Shown: positions 36,472 to 51,100 of the stretch, piece after piece
Position numbering within the stretch: position 1 is the first letter of the stretch
Layout: the number at the start of each line of letters is the position of its first letter
DNA from: Hansfordia pulvinata
Lineage: Eukaryota > Ascomycota > Sordariomycetes > Xylariales
NCBI GenBank assembly: GCA_006538405.1
Contig: BJKQ01000002.1
Coordinates: 434,001-498,000 of the forward strand
DNA: 64,000 nt
Direction: 5' to 3'
Program-made: the position numbers and the translations under genes
The notes under the pieces: generated by a model
The model's database searches: none
What the model saw: the letters and a program-made list of their open reading frames with translations, nothing else
What the model was told of the DNA's origin: nothing

Positions 36472-39400
36472 CCGGCCCATGAGCCAGGTAGGTATTCAAG
36501 TACCTCATGTACAGGCACTTTCAGTCTCTGTGCGGTCCGTGCTCCGAGCCCACCCACACATTGGTAAGGTGCCTAGCAGCCGGAGCCTACGTAATTCCGC
36601 CCGATATTGCCTGCTCCTGATGGGCATGGAAATTCAGGAGGCTGGGACTGGCGCTTCTGCACGGGGGGGATTTTCAGGTACCCCCGGGCTCCCGCGGCCT
36701 CTCCCCGCCCGACGGGTTTAGATGTTCAACTATTGTACGGATGGCACGGACGGGAATCGCCCACCGGTCGTAATTATAGACACATCCTGCCCGCTGGTCG
36801 GTAGGTATTCGCAGCTACGAGTACATGAGGTATCTACGATGGAACATGAAAGTGGGCGCTTTCCTCGCGCCTCAAGAGGTACTCGTATGTCCACGCCCCG
36901 CATGCACTCAATAACACGGCTGCTATCGATGCTCAGGCAGGAGCGAACCGGGCCAGCGGTCGCCAGCGCTACCTGGTCTTGCCACTTCGCAAGGCCAACC
37001 GTGTCCCAGTACTCACAGTCGTCATCCAAATCTGCACTGCAAGCATCCAACGCAGGTACCTACTCGCAGCGGGGAGAAGATACGAGCATCGTAGGTACGC
37101 GTATTGTCTCCCACCCATCCATCGCAGCGGACCTTTGGCCCCGTGCCGGCGGATGTCACCACCGACTGAGGTCCTACGAACCATGGCTGTCCAGGTACCG
37201 TACCCAGCAACAAAGCCCAGTCTCGCGCTCTCGGCCTCGTCGAAAACCACCAGTGTCCTGCAAGACGACGACGCGGATTCAACAGCCTCCAGCTGATGGC
37301 AAAAACTTGCCCTGCCTGCTCAACGTGCTGTCCAAGTCGGGGATACGAGTACTCCTAAGGGTGAAGGAATGAAAGGCTCAAAGGGTTGTTCGTCCACTCG
37401 ACTCGATCGTCCCTCGTTGCCATCCCGGACCCGAGACACGAACCGCTGGAGACTGATGCCATCATCGCCTCCATCCGTCGTCGGGCACGAACCCGTCACG
37501 GCGGCTGCGATTGCCCACCTTGCCGTCGCTCCCCTGACGATCGCCATTCTCGCCAAGCCAACCTGCCATTTCGATGCGCGGCCGCGCCCGCCACTGCGGT
37601 CCGGCCTCAGCACCCGGTGCCTGTCCCTGTCGAGTCTTTGGCCCTCCGCGTCCCGCCGCCTGGTGCCACTCTCGCCGGTGTTGACATCAGGGTCTACGTG
37701 GGAGACTGCCGAGAATCTTTCCATCTCCGGCTCATCTCCCCATCTCCCATCTCAGGGTCTTCCCGAAAAATCCCTTCTATCCAAAGAACCCACAAGGACC
37801 GAGCCCCTGGCCAGATGCCCGCTGTATATCGCCCACCCGCTGCAATAACATACGAGTAGCAAAATGAACCCAGCCGTGCGGCCCAAGGACCCTCGCCCGT
37901 CGCCCCATTGAAAATGTTCACCGCCGCCCGGCCAGAGCATCATCACCGGCCCATTTGGACCCTTATCATGACGAATTAATCCTCGCGCCTCGGGCCAACG
38001 ACATGGCAAGCCTGCAAGCTCTCGGCGCCCAAGCGCACCATGTCACGCCGCGCACGAGCCGATTTTGTGCCCCCTACGGAGTACTCGTATCTCCCTCGCA
38101 AGGATGTGTGTGCAGGAACCAGGAAGGGAGTGCGTGGGTTCGCTTCGTGGTGTCGCCGCCCTGGCCCGACACGACGGGTTCTGTGTTATCGCGATGTCCA
38201 TACTCGTACGCCTGGTGCTCTGCCCGTGTTGGTGCTTTACGACTTTCTATGGATAGCGACTTGTCAGCCTACCTCACCGACTCACATCCTACCGCCAGCA
38301 ACAGACTCACCGTCCTACTCGCATAATCAGTCCCTGCTCACTAAAGGGCACCTAAGCATGCATCGGTTGCGTACGTCTGTCCCCATAGCGTCCATCATGC
38401 CTTGGTTGGCCGATAACAGCCACCGCCTGGCGAGGGAGCCCCTTCAGCCCCATCCCCCCCTCTTACGAGTACGCCTCTACGCCCCTACTGCATGCGTGAT
38501 CCTACCAGGTGTGGCGGACTCGCTGGGGACAGCTCAAGGTGTGGTGCATGCGTGCGGGACGCCGCGGACCGCCTGGTGCCCGTCTTTAGCTCCTCTCTGG
38601 TCGGCCTGACAGTCTCAGGGATCCCGCCCTGAAGGAGTCGCCGTGTCAGACTAACACGCTGCGGCCCCTCACGACTGGGTGTCGCTGGCCGCAAGGAATT
38701 GCTTTGTTCGGCGCCGGGCCCAGGAAAGCCGCTCTGTCATTTTTTCCAAATAATCTTCCAGATGAAAGCCGTAGCGCGCGCCCCGTAGCGGCGTGACACG
38801 TTTGTTATCTTGCTCTGAGGCGAGCATCGAGGCGGCTTGTCGTGTTTCCCTTTCGATCAAACTCGTCTACCGGTGCTTTCTTTTTTCGGCCCATCCAGCC
38901 TTCGCCATTTCCCTTGGGACATTTCGCCTCTGGTACGGGATCGCACGCCTCGGCCGTCTGTTTGGCGGGAGGATTTGCCTGGCACCCTGGCGGGAGGGGG
39001 GGAGGCCACACCCCACGCCACCCCCTATTAACGTCGCCCCCAGTCGCCACCACCACCACTGCAGACCGAGCGCATGGTTCTGTGCTGGCAGACCAGCCTC
39101 GGCCTCGGCCTGCCTGGCTGTCGGCGGCTGGCGGTGTGGCTGTTGGTCGCCATGGGGCTAACAGGTTGGCGATCTGGCTGGCGATGGTGACGACAAGGCT
39201 TCGCGACCGCCACCCCGACCCCTCCGGTGCTTGGCAGCCGAAAGGAGCCATGTGGTTCCGTGACCCGGGTTAAGGCACGCATCTGCGCGAGGCCCCGTTC
39301 ACGACCAGGTTCACGATGCCCGGGTGGGCAGCAAGGCAGAGCGACGCACTTATATACAGACCGCCTGGGGCGGAATGTCGACACCCGACCGGAGCTGTCG

Positions 39401-42160
39401 TTCTTAGGCTGCATGGGCGAGCTCCTCTCGTGCATGCATGCATGCATACATGCAAGGCAGGCAAGCAAGCAGCCAGCCCAAGCCGCCATCGTGCTGCAGC
39501 GGCATCGTCTCCCAACCGTTGAGTTGCCGGATGCTGCCCGGGCTGGTGCATCCCGTCTTCCGAGGGGACACTGACGAGCGATCGGATACGTATGTTGTGC
39601 CTACGCTCCTGCGCGTGGGCGGACACAGATGCGGGAGGCACCTTTTTTTCGGGAGGCAAACACGGCACGAGGCCATCCACGATCCCACACTCGGCGGATG
39701 CCACGACATGCATCGGCACCCGGGCCCTCTGCCGCTCACGGTAACCTGGCTCGCTGCCTCTCTGCTCGAAAGGCGGTGGGTGTTTTGAGTGGGTTCTCTC
39801 CCCTGTCGCCATCTGGCAAAGACACACCTGCCCGTCCTTCTGCTTGGTCCCTCGCGGAAAGCCTCTGCCGCACATCAGATTCCACCAGCTGCTTGCGCGG
39901 AGCTGGGCCACGGAGCTCGGTGGGCGCCCCGACCTTTCGTGCGGGACTGCGCTCGGTCGCTTTTGCGTCGTCTGATGCCACACGAGCCCGGCCTCTCGGC
40001 GCAGTCGAGTCGCAGACGAGCCCTGCAGCCCATCCTTGCCAGCCGTACTCGTACGAGCAACCCGTGCGCCCGCGCGCGTGTACTCCGACTCGATCCGATC
40101 CGAGCCCGCCCGGATCGGCGGTGTTCGCAACCGTGGGCTACGAGCCCGCCGCCCCTGCGCAGCGGCTGAGCCGCTGGGACCCCGCGCCTCAGATGGTGCG
40201 CAGTGGGTGGCTTGGTTGTGGTGTCTGCCCTCCCCTCCCCCTCTCTCCTCGACGAAATATGCCCTTTCGGATGATCAGCAAACCCCTCCCTGGCCCCGGG
40301 CCCCTCGTTGGCCAAGTCCGCCCGCCATTTGCGACAGCCGCGCGCGCAGATATTCTGGTTTTGTCACTCACATGGTGCAGACGCGTCTTCCGGGCTGGCC
40401 CCCTTCGCCACCCTCCCACTAAAGCCGAGTGGCCACCGGGGCAAGACGGGTGGGTTGGCCTGACCTGTAAGAGTAGAGAATGGCTCTTTGGTCGGACCTG
40501 GCTGCGCGTGGTGTGATGGTGATATTCAGGTCCCGAACGAACGAAAATACCCCTCCCCCCCTCCAGGCTGTTCGAACAGTGATGCCCGGACACCCGGAGT
40601 GGCCTCTTGCAGGCGAGCTGGCTGGCTGAGACGGGCGCCCCAGACATGCCGATCGCACATACATGCCGGCACATGCATCTTTGACACCCCCAACTGGCAG
40701 TCATGGCTCGAGATCCCAGACACACCAGAACTGAAAGCCGCCAAAAGTGACAGAGACAGAGAGACATGGCTTTTGCCCCCATTTTTTCTTTTTCTTTTAC
40801 AGCACCGGGGCTCAACCCACCATCATCGCACCAGTTACACGCTGCGCCTCTTCCAGCCGTGGAGGGGCTGAGGGAGGGGCACTCGAGGTTTCATGCTGCT
40901 TGTCACCGTGGCGGCCCGCGCGATCACCATTATTCGTGCACCAGGGGTCGGGCGTTCGAGGCCCGTTGACGAGCGGGTTGCAACCTCGCCCGCCGGCATT
41001 GGCAATGCCATGGGACTTGACACACGTACTCGTACCGCGCTCCGTAGGGCAGAACAGGGAGGCAGAGGCCCGGCCCGCGCCGGGCGGCACTCCGGTTGGA
41101 CAGTGCTTGCAGATATGATGCGGATACATGACAGCGGTTTCCGAGTGAAAGGGAGAGGGCGCGAGAGGGAGCCTCCCCTGGGGAAAGAGGGATGGTAGGT
41201 GGTACTCGTAGGCAAAGAGCCGCTTTCGGCTATTCTGCTTTTGCTTCTGTTTGATTGCTTTTTATTTCCTCTCTCTCTTCTCGTACGTCTCTCTCTCTCT
41301 CTCTCTCTTGGCCTCTGTCTTCTGCTCTTCTGCCTTTCTGTATTTGCTTCTGACTCCGGCCCGGCCCCGTCCGGATGGGTCTTCCGCGAGGAAGCGGTCG
41401 GTTAGTCCCGTTTTTCTTTTTCCTGCTTTTTCCAGATTGATTTCCTTCCATCCGTCTTTTCCTCTCGCGACCATTCCGTTTCGGCTCGACCAGTACGAGT
41501 ACTCGCGAGGAGTTGGAAGGCCCTGCAACCCAGCGCGGTCCGGTCTTTTTGCGATAGGGTAACTCGTAGGATGGCATCCGGTCTACGGATCGGATCACTC
41601 GTACGCGTGCGGGTGCGTGCGGGAACGGGCACCGGTATGGTAAGCCGTAGTAGTATGGTGCGCGTGCTCGTGGAAGTAGAAGTTCTCGATCTTCTAGCTG
41701 GCTTTTGAATTGCTTATTCTCTCTCTCTCGCTCCTAGTGCGCCCGTCGCAAAAGGAAGAAAGCTTTTCTTAACGAGGATAAGCCGGCTTCTCGGTGCACC
41801 GGGTGTCCCGCCGCCCCTCTAGGTTTCGTCTTGCACCCCTCTCCAGGGATCCGCGAGTCTCTGTGCCTCTCTCTCTCACCAACTGCTCGTGATCGCGCCC
41901 GCTCTGCGATTGCCCCGCCGACTACGAGTACGATGAACCATCGGCCCCCTCGGCGCAAGCACCCCCGGCGTCGGTGTCCATTACCTCACGAACGAACGTG
42001 GCCGCGCCCGGCCTTGTCTCGTCTCGTCTGGTCTGCTGAACGTGGCGGGTTCGCGCTGGGCCAGGCTGCTTGTTGTAGAAGAGGCGCTCTTCGAAAGGGG
42101 GGGGAGGGGGCGAGTTTGCATACATTAACGGGGGCCGCTGAGGCGATGTTTATATATATG

Positions 42161-42166
42161 TGTGCG

Positions 42167-42198
<32 letters not shown>
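42161..42198. repeat. (GT)n microsatellite
   Basis: GT tract of about 38 bp next to a short TATATATATG stretch. Confidence 0.9.
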
Positions 42199-45100
42199 GT
42201 ATTTATAAACCGCAACCGGGGGGCGTTTACACAAAGACATCCCCAAGCCGTTGCCCCCGATAGAGAAAGCGTGTGGCGGACACACAAACACAGGAGTACT
42301 CGTACCATTGCGGGCGTGTCAGACAGACGCACCGGGGGTTTGAACAAGAATGGGGAAGAAAACCACACGTAAGCCAGAGGTTCCGATGACTTTTTTCTTT
42401 TTGTGGGAGAGAGGCGCACACAAATGCTCGCATTGACGCGCGCGTGAATGGGCCAGGGCGACCATCGGTGTTGCTCTTCCGCTCTGCGATTTTTCTTATA
42501 TTTTTGTCGTGCTCTGTAGACCGAGGGGCGGAAGAAGAAGCCCCCTGACGCCGGGCACAGGGAATATTTCGCAATGTGCCATGCTGTTCTTTTTTTTTTC
42601 TTTTCTTACTTCTTTGTTGTTGTTTCTGTTGTCCCAAGTCCCAAAGCGGCGTTCTTCGCATGTGAATGAAGGGCCAGGGGGAAGGCAAGAAAATCCTGTC
42701 ACAGGCGCAGGCGCGGTGTCTATTCTGCTGGGTTTCGGGAAAGGGGGGCAAAAGTTTTTTAAAAAAAGGATGGAGGAGGGGCGAAGCGGCCCGACGCGAC
42801 GGGACGCGTGGCGACGGAAAGTGTGAGAGAGAAGGCGAGGGGGAGGGGAAGGAGGGAGGGTGTGTGATCAACTGCAACTGCGGCAGAATATCCCGGTTGT
42901 TTTGAACGTTGTTTCTAGAAGGCGGGTGAGGTGATCCCCCCCCCCCCCCCCTCCTCCATTTCCGCTCCCGTGTTATCTCTAATAGTTCAATTCGAGAATT
43001 TCCCAGGATTGGGAAGTACTCGTAACAAGGAGGGGCAAGGGGCGAGTGAGTGGCTTGGCTGTTTTGCGCGCTCTGTCTCTCTCTTCACCACTCGTATCCC
43101 TCCTGTCTGCTTTTGATTACCTCGAATTGGGAAGTTGGTTAACCGAGATGAGAGAGAATGTGTAGTGCGCCCCCTTCCCCTCTCCTCTCAACCATGACAG
43201 GAAATAGAAGGGAGGGGGGGGGGGGGGGCAAACGCTTGGTCTTCCAGGCCTTGGGAGCGAAACCCTTGCAAGCGGCAGGCACCGCCGCAACACCCCCCCT
43301 TCTCGGGTTTCGATCTCTTTAGGCTGCTGTTGGCCTAGGTCACGTCATGTGTTTTGGTCGCCTTCATTTCATCAGTGGCATGTCCATGCGGGATCTCGTG
43401 TCGTGTCGTGGGGGAACCAAGGCCGCTGAGCCCCCCCCCCCTGCCCCCCGTATGGTAGGGTGGGCCGTATCCGACATATCTGTGGAATCTGTAAACATGC
43501 GAAGAAGAGTTCCTCTCGAGAATATTGCCATGTGAGAAAGGGGGACCCATGAGAAAGGGAGGAGGTTGGACGAGCTGCCTGTGCGGTGCCCTCGGTGTCT
43601 TTCCCGTCGTAGACAGATCCGGCAAGTCCCCAGGTGGGACTTGGAGGCTCAAGAGATTGGCGGGCTGGGCTTGTCTTTGCGAAGCAATGTCAGCGGGAAG
43701 AAGCCCACCTGGCACACGCCTGGCCACCCGTGATCTGCGCGTGGTGGAGGCCAGAGGAGGAAAGGGAGCTGTCCCGTCCACGCGCGCTACGTGGCAGCCG
43801 AGCGGCAGCTTTCGCCGGCCCTCTTCGAACCACTCTTTGCCAGCGAGGCCTGACTTGTGTCTTGCAATGAGACCAGTCGACTGTGGCGACTACACTCCAG
43901 AAGACAGCCAGATCAAGCGTCATTCCCTGCATTGCTCGACGTGACTGAGAGACCGCGGCGCGTTCCATGTGGTGCTATGGTTGTATGTGTACTTGAACGA
44001 GGCCTGTTCCCATGTGATTCTCCTTCTCCGTGTATGAAGGCAAAAGCATTGATACATCGGAGCGTGGAAACGCGAGGAGAGTAGCCTCCCGAAGAGAATT
44101 GCCTTGATCTAGTGGCCAGTTGTTGGTTTTCTTACCCGGCCGAGAATTGCAACCCCTTTCTGAATTTACATTATAAACTCGACCATGTTGCAAAACTAAC
44201 CTCGGCACACAAGACTTCAAGGCACATGAGCAATGACTCCGTACCGCAAGCAAGGCGCTTGTTGCCTCATATATGGCTGCTCTGATAACGAGGCTCTTGA
44301 CACCGGGAATGGGCATGCTGCTCACAACCCTAACGACGTCTGGCTGAGGGGATTTCTTGCCGTGTGATTATTTTCCATTCTGATGCCGTGAGCTCGCAGC
44401 CTCGCACCATCTGAGGACGGAGCCATAAGCACTGGAACTCAACGCGCTCACCGAGCCCGCCGCAGGACACGTCAATGGCAAACAAACCTCCGGGGTAGCA
44501 TCGACATGTGTATCTGGAGTATCTGTACGGCTCTTTCACCCGTTCATCATCCTCACGCTTAGAGGACAGGTCGCTCCTCGACTCGGAACGTCAATGCCAG
44601 AAACGAATCCGGGATGTCTGGTCTCTCCCAGCAGCTCACAAAGAAGCCATCTTGGCAAAGCACACACACACACACACAAGCGAGACCCTGCGGCGCGCTG
44701 TCTACCCACGACTGCGAACGAGGACTCCATGTCTCTCTAGGGTACCGGATCACGCCGACTGTCTATATATTCCGCGTGCGTCTCTGCATGGCTACTGTTG
44801 GAGATGGAGTCTGGGAAGTGGAAGAACGCAGCTTCCTAGCAGAAGGTAAAAAGGCGCAGGAAAATGTCTACAAACGGCATCACCGCGCGGGGGGACCGCG
44901 TGCTTGTTTCTTTTGTTGTGTTGGGAAGGGGTATCTCGGCGACTCGGGCAGGCAGGCGAGGTCTGCCGTCATCGACATCCGCCGGTTCTCCAGCCATGAT
45001 AGCACACTAGCCAAGCCTTCAACTCGGCGCTCCCAGATGCATAGAAGAATGGACTCTGTCAGGTTTGCTATAAGGGAGGAGGGAATAGGATCATGCGAAT

Positions 45101-48100
45101 ATCAGGCGCAGCGATGCATGCATGCAAGGACTGTGTGTTCTCGTTGCTGCAGCAAGCAAAGCAGCACGCACAGCCGTGCGTACAAAGGCAGCCCCATCAC
45201 GGAGGGAGAAAAGGAAGGGGAACGTAAGAGGGGGGGAAAAAATGGCAAGCTAAAGAGCACCCGGTCCACGACGATACAAGAAGACGGCGGCCCACCAGTA
45301 TCTTTGTGTGCACTCGCCGAGATCACCGCCTCAGAACCCGCGGAACACCCCGAGGCGTCTCTCCTCAGCGGCGACCGACCGCCCCCCGAACGGCTTCCCG
45401 GCCGCCTAGCAACGGGACTGGCGGGTCGATCGGTGGTTCCGCCAGAGGTCAAGCAAGCATAGCCGCGGCCGAGGCCGGCTACGGGGCCGGGCATTCCCCC
45501 CCGGCGGGAGGCCGAGCAATGGCCTGTATATCCATCCGCACCTGTTCCAGAAATCCATTCACCAACGCAAGACCCCTTTCTTCCCTTGCCCCTCCTCTCT
45601 GGCGTGCCCCCGCGTGCGTGAGCCCGTGGGCCTTCTCGTGCGAACTCATCAGCCCCGGGTCAAGCTGACGCATCCTCGCGCCGCCTGCATGCCCCGGCGC
45701 ACGAGTCACGGGCTCACGAGCCATCTTCCGGCCTTGGTCTCGACTCGTGCTTCAAGGAACCCCCGAAGCTGGCTATTGATCGCCCTGTATCATCCCCTCC
45801 CCCCTTCCTGGAACCCCTACCCCGAAAGCCGCGAACATGTGGCGCGCGCGCGTGCGCCAAGGGCCTCTCCTCATATTTTCCCCGTGTCGGTCCGTGCCCC
45901 GAACCCACCACCGGACAGGCGAGAGGACCCAGCCGCGCACCACGAGGAATGTTTTGTTCATCCAGAACACTCCGAGAAAGCCGCAAGTCAGTTGTGAGAA
46001 GCAGGCCAGTCAGGGCGCACGCGCATTGCGCAAAGGCACCCAGCCGGCCCGTGCTCGGACGCCCTCGAGCACAAGTACTCGGTGATACCCGTCCATACTC
46101 GTATGCGCGTATGGAGCACGCTCATGCGCTGCTGCGGGCAGCCATCGCAGGTTGACCAGTCGCCGACAACAGTCGAGACGCAGCAAGCCTCAAAGATGCA
46201 TAACGGGGAAGAAAAAAAAAGCACACAGGAATGATGGGCCCCGGCACGCGCACACTGTCTTCACGTGCAGATACACACAAAGGCGTCCGTCAAGATCGGC
46301 AGCGGGGGAAGGGGTCCGCGGCGAGCGATCGCGACGGTACGCGTACGAGTATGCAGGCTGGACTAAGAAACGAGAACGCGGCGCACGCACCGGCCGTCTC
46401 CTGGGAAATCGCATTCTCGCCTTCAGCACCATCCATATTAGCTCAAGTAGGTAGGTTATAATAATGGCGCTTTTCCGCCGATGGCGCTTAGGCGTGGGGA
46501 GGCCAGCGAGTGGCTGCCCATCCGCCCGTACCGCCTTACCTCCGCCTGCGCACGAACCCACGCACGCACGCACGCACGTACCATTCTGCGCTTGCAGCCA
46601 CCAACCCGATGGACCCTTGGGGACCAGCCGCCCCTCCTACTCGTAAGTGGGTTGGCAGGCTGGGGCCATGGAGCCGCGCTTTTCTCACCTGCCTGTCTCC
46701 TTTGACCAGCACACGGTCTCGGTTGGCCTGGCTCGGGACTCCAGCTGGGCCAGAGTGCTCAGAGGCCCGGCCGACGGGCCTCTGTTCAGATGCGGCAATG
46801 CGGTGGCCGGCGCGTGCCTGAATCTGCGTTCGCAGGTCCAGGAGCAGACGATGTACTCGTACGCGTACTGGTGGTTACCTTGACGTGGACGCCTGCGGGC
46901 AGACAAACGAGACTGAGGAGGGTCTGTCATGCTGCCTACCTAGGGTGAAACCCCACGTGGTGGTTGCTGGGTCTTTGCCCTGGATGGGGTATGCTTCACG
47001 GGGTACAAGTACAGAGAAGAGGTGCGCTGGCCACAGTCGACGGTACGGAGTATATCGTGGCCTGTGGTTGGTTGGGTCAGCATCGCGAAGTTTTAAAAAG
47101 TGCGGGCTGTCGTCTTGCTGAACACCGCTCGCAGAAACAGGGGGGAAGAGAGGAGAGGGGGGTTTGGGTTTGGGTTTGCGGCCTGGGCAAGATGTCGTGG
47201 CGGGCAGCAGCTGGCAATCGTGCCCCAAGCACCGCACCGCATCGTGAACCGTTCGCTGCAGACCCCTGCTGACCGGCTGCCCAGAGCATCTCCAGCAAGT
47301 GGGATGCTGGTCACCGGTCCCCACCGGGGCCACTAGCACGAGTATCGTAGGTACTCGCAGGCGTGCCGCAGGGCCGGAGTCGAGCCTGGGGGTGGATACG
47401 GAAGCCTCCAGGGGTGGTCATTTAATCGTAGTACTCGTAGATGAACCGGCAAGTTGCAAGCGTGCCAGGCGATGGGGGCGGCTTTTGGTTCGAGTCCTGC
47501 AGCGGCGCCATGGCCTCACGCTGCTCAAAGCCATTGCACATCATCGCCATAGTCACTGATGACAGGCTTCTAGAATGGCAGGAAAACGCGACCTCGTCCG
47601 GCGCGCGGCTGCAGTTGCGAAAGACAAGCAACGTGGTGCGTGGCAGCCCGTCGTCATTCATCTGGCACAACCGCCGACACCTTCTGTGGCTTTACCAGCC
47701 AACTACACCTGCTCCGTATTTTGTTCTGGTCCACGCTGAAGACATCTAGGCCGAAGCAAGTTGCAAGTCCACTGTTGTCTCGTTCCGGTTCTGGGTCTTG
47801 CGAGTAAATGCTGGCGGAGTAGGGGTACTTGTACGCTTACTCGTACTGGCCGTCCAAGCCCAGCTGGCCAGATTGGTGAGAGTCCATGGCGAAGCGGACC
47901 GCCGCGCATTGACACCATCGACAAATTGGTCTAGGCGTCTCAGCAGTGGCAGCGGGGGCCGCGCTGCGACACCTCCCGAGTAGGTAGACAGACAGGAGGC
48001 TCACCCTTTGGGGCTATTTGAAGAGGGGGAGGGGGAGGGGAAGGTGAAGTGCGGGTAGGCAGGCATGCAAAGCAACTAGGCTTCGCCAATCCAGTTTCAT

Positions 48101-51100
48101 CGGCCCAACTTGAGGGGCCGTCAAACCTGGCGAAGCGCCTAGCAGCATGCTCGAGGCATCGCGGGACAGGTGGGCGGCCGTGTGCGACAACGCTTGACAC
48201 CCCAGGTGTGCATTGACAGGACCAGCCAGGACGACCAGGGGCGATCGATTTTGCCAGAAAGAGGAGAGCGAAGAAGGCAGCTGGCCTCGCTCAACCCAAA
48301 CAGGGATAACAATGCAAGCCGAATTTGTGACAGGCATCGGAAGCGTCAACGCTCCCCCCATGAGAATCGAAAAAGGGCTGGATTGCGGTTCCGAGAGGGA
48401 GCTGTCGGGTTTATTGCCAGCGACAGTGTTGGCTGTTGTGAAGAATAGCCCCCAGGACGCTTCTCAGGTGCGGCGGCTGCTGCCCGTGATTGTGTGGGAC
48501 AAGGTTAGACTGAGCCCAGGTCGGCCACTGGAAAAGCACCCGCTGAGGCTCTTGCGTGGGCAGCACAGCTCTCAACATGACTCCACAGTTTGGCTTGTAG
48601 CACAACGTCCTTGTTGTCAGATCTGTAACAAGAAGCTGGGCTGAGCACGGCGACGGCCAGTTCTCGCACGCGGCGTGGAGACCTTGCAAGCCATGATATC
48701 ACAAGCAGGTCTGGGCTTGAGAAATGGCGGAAGATGGCGTTCCGAAGGCCAGGAGGGAACCGAAATCGACGGGCCATAGGTAAACGTTAGGGCTGCACAC
48801 GACTTGATTATCGACACCTGAGCGCGCGATAGACAAGGCAGAATGCCCCAACTCGTGCAAGGCAGCGTGGCAGAGCAGGCTGGCAACCGGGCGTACCGGG
48901 AGCCATCAAACCAAGGATTGCGGACAATCCTACCGGGGGCTTGGCGCATGTCGACGATCAGCGCCCTGGCGACAAACAGGGCTTGAGCTGGGTGACAGGC
49001 TGCTCGATGGGCGACCCGAGCAGCGATTCAGACTGACGTGCATGGATTGATAGACTCTCGTGTCTGTGACGTGGGGTGTCTTGCGCAAATGTACCGGCGG
49101 ATGGACGCGAAGGAGGAGTCTGGGATGACGACTGGAATCGGCGTCATCGTACCCAAAGAGGGGTGAGGGAAGAGTTCCGAGTAGAACGATTGAAGAAAGA
49201 AGAGCTGGATGATCCCGCTCGCAGCGTCAACCTCCGAGTTAGACCAGGCGCGCCCAGGCCTTTGCCCTAGCGTGCCGGGACATGGCAGCCGGGCCGTCGA
49301 TAGATGCGGGCATGTGGAGGATATGAGGGTGGCGCCAGATCCCCCAAGAACGATACCATCGACTGCTAGCGATGCGCTGCGGTAGGCCTGAAAGCACTCG
49401 GCATGTGACGAAGTGGTGGAACAAGGACCACAGAGGCCGTCTTCGGTTATCGATGTTAGAGACGGCATGGAGGCAAGGTCGGGATGGATTCAAATGCCGG
49501 CTGGTGAGATTGGGCCGAGTTGAAGGGGGAGTAGTGTGCAGGGCAGAAGTTGTGGAGGATCAATAGAGGGGAGGCCCTGGACGACGTCGGTACAGACGGT
49601 GCTCGTGGTTGACGTGTTGCCGGGCAGAGTGCATCGGGATTCTCTACGATTGGAAGTTGCCACCTACCATCGCGCCTGCCGTCGCAAACATCGGCCCTCG
49701 TCGCCCTTACCTCTGCAATCGCGGCTGCCTGCTCCGTTCCTGCCGCCGCTCCGGGCTGCCGGGCTGCCGCTTGTTGGTCTGCCGGGCTGCCGCCTGTTGG
49801 TCTGCCGGGCTGCCGGACCGCCCAGCGCGCCTTCGTGCGGACTGGGCGCGGCGATTCCGGCCCCGTTCAACCCGTCAACATGGACAACGACCACCCTCAG
49901 TGCGGAACCCGTGCGCTGCCATGAGACAGTGGCCTCTGAGCGCCTTGGGTCACAGAGAGGGGAAGACAGATCAGCTCTCAGGCGCTGCCCGTTGCGCCGG
50001 ACACAGGCTTGATGAGTCCGAATTGACCAGTCTCTCTCTCGTCAGCCCTTGCCGGGGAGCACAGGGCCGTTTTCTTTTCCCAAGGTGGCTGACACAGCCA
50101 GCTTTTCAACCCGAGCCCTGTCTAGAATGGTCCCGGCCGTCACCTACCTTTCTCGTACCGCCCAAGCCGTCCAACCCAATCGGATCCATGGGCAGACATC
50201 CACGGCGGGTAGGCCGCTTTGCTCCTGCCGCGGCCGTTTCGTGCCTGTCAACCAGCGAAGTTGCTTTTTGTTGTTGCCACCCGTTGTCAGAACGTTGGTC
50301 CCATGCCTGTACGGGTGAACGAGTATCTGTCTCCACTGAATTGACTTGACGTAACGGCCTCAGGGACGGCACTGGGGCGAGACTGAGAGATACATGTGCC
50401 TGCCCGTACCTCACTCACACGGTGGCTCGAAAACAACTCATGTCGTTGCATGGACAAGCCATTGCCAGGCTTTCAGTACTGCGTCCCATCGTGACCTCGC
50501 TTCAGGCCGAAATGAACATTCGGAGCTCACACAGGTATCTATCTACCTACAGTGAGCCTTGGACTCGCAAGTGACAAATGTGGTAGCTTTTCAACTGCCT
50601 ACGAGTATGAGTTTTTTTTGCTGAACTGATGTTCTTCGCCTCCCCACGGATCCAATGGCTACGTTCAGGCTTGCACGAAAATCGCCCTCGACATGGATGG
50701 AAGCCATGGCATATCGGATGTAACCATCTTATCCTCTCAAGTTCTTGGTCGCCCTGGCTGTACCACAAGTCATTGTGGGTGGGGTGACCCATAAGTATGA
50801 TACCTTAAGTAGAGTCCCAGTGCCTTTTGCTGAGAGATACCCAGCAGTGCAGTTAGAAGAGGTGTGGAAGTACTTGTACGTGAATGCGTGGGCAGAAAAG
50901 GCCTGATCGGATCCGGTCTAGACCATGGCCTCCTTCCGCAACCCCCAATTCTCTGATGCACCCGTTTCTCCTTGCGGTAGCGCGACTTGCCCCCGCACGT
51001 TGTGAGCTGGCTGGGAAAGTACATCTACTACTGCTCCCGTCCCCCATACGTGAATGGAACTGACACATTCGATCCCAACACCACCATCGCTGCCACCGTC

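Noticed and set aside
39629..40516. 295-codon open frame on the + strand, with a 286-codon frame partly overlapping on the other strand
   Set aside because: Both are Arg/Ser/Pro-rich, as expected from GC-rich random sequence; neither looks like a known family.
44614..45462. 282-codon open frame on the + strand in the gene desert
   Set aside because: Composition is random (Arg/Ser/His-rich, CA-repeat-encoded His-Thr run), with no motif, no promoter and no intron structure.
47480..47510. Possible tRNA B box (GGTTCGAGTCC)
   Set aside because: The flanking bases do not form a T-arm stem and no A box lies at the right distance.
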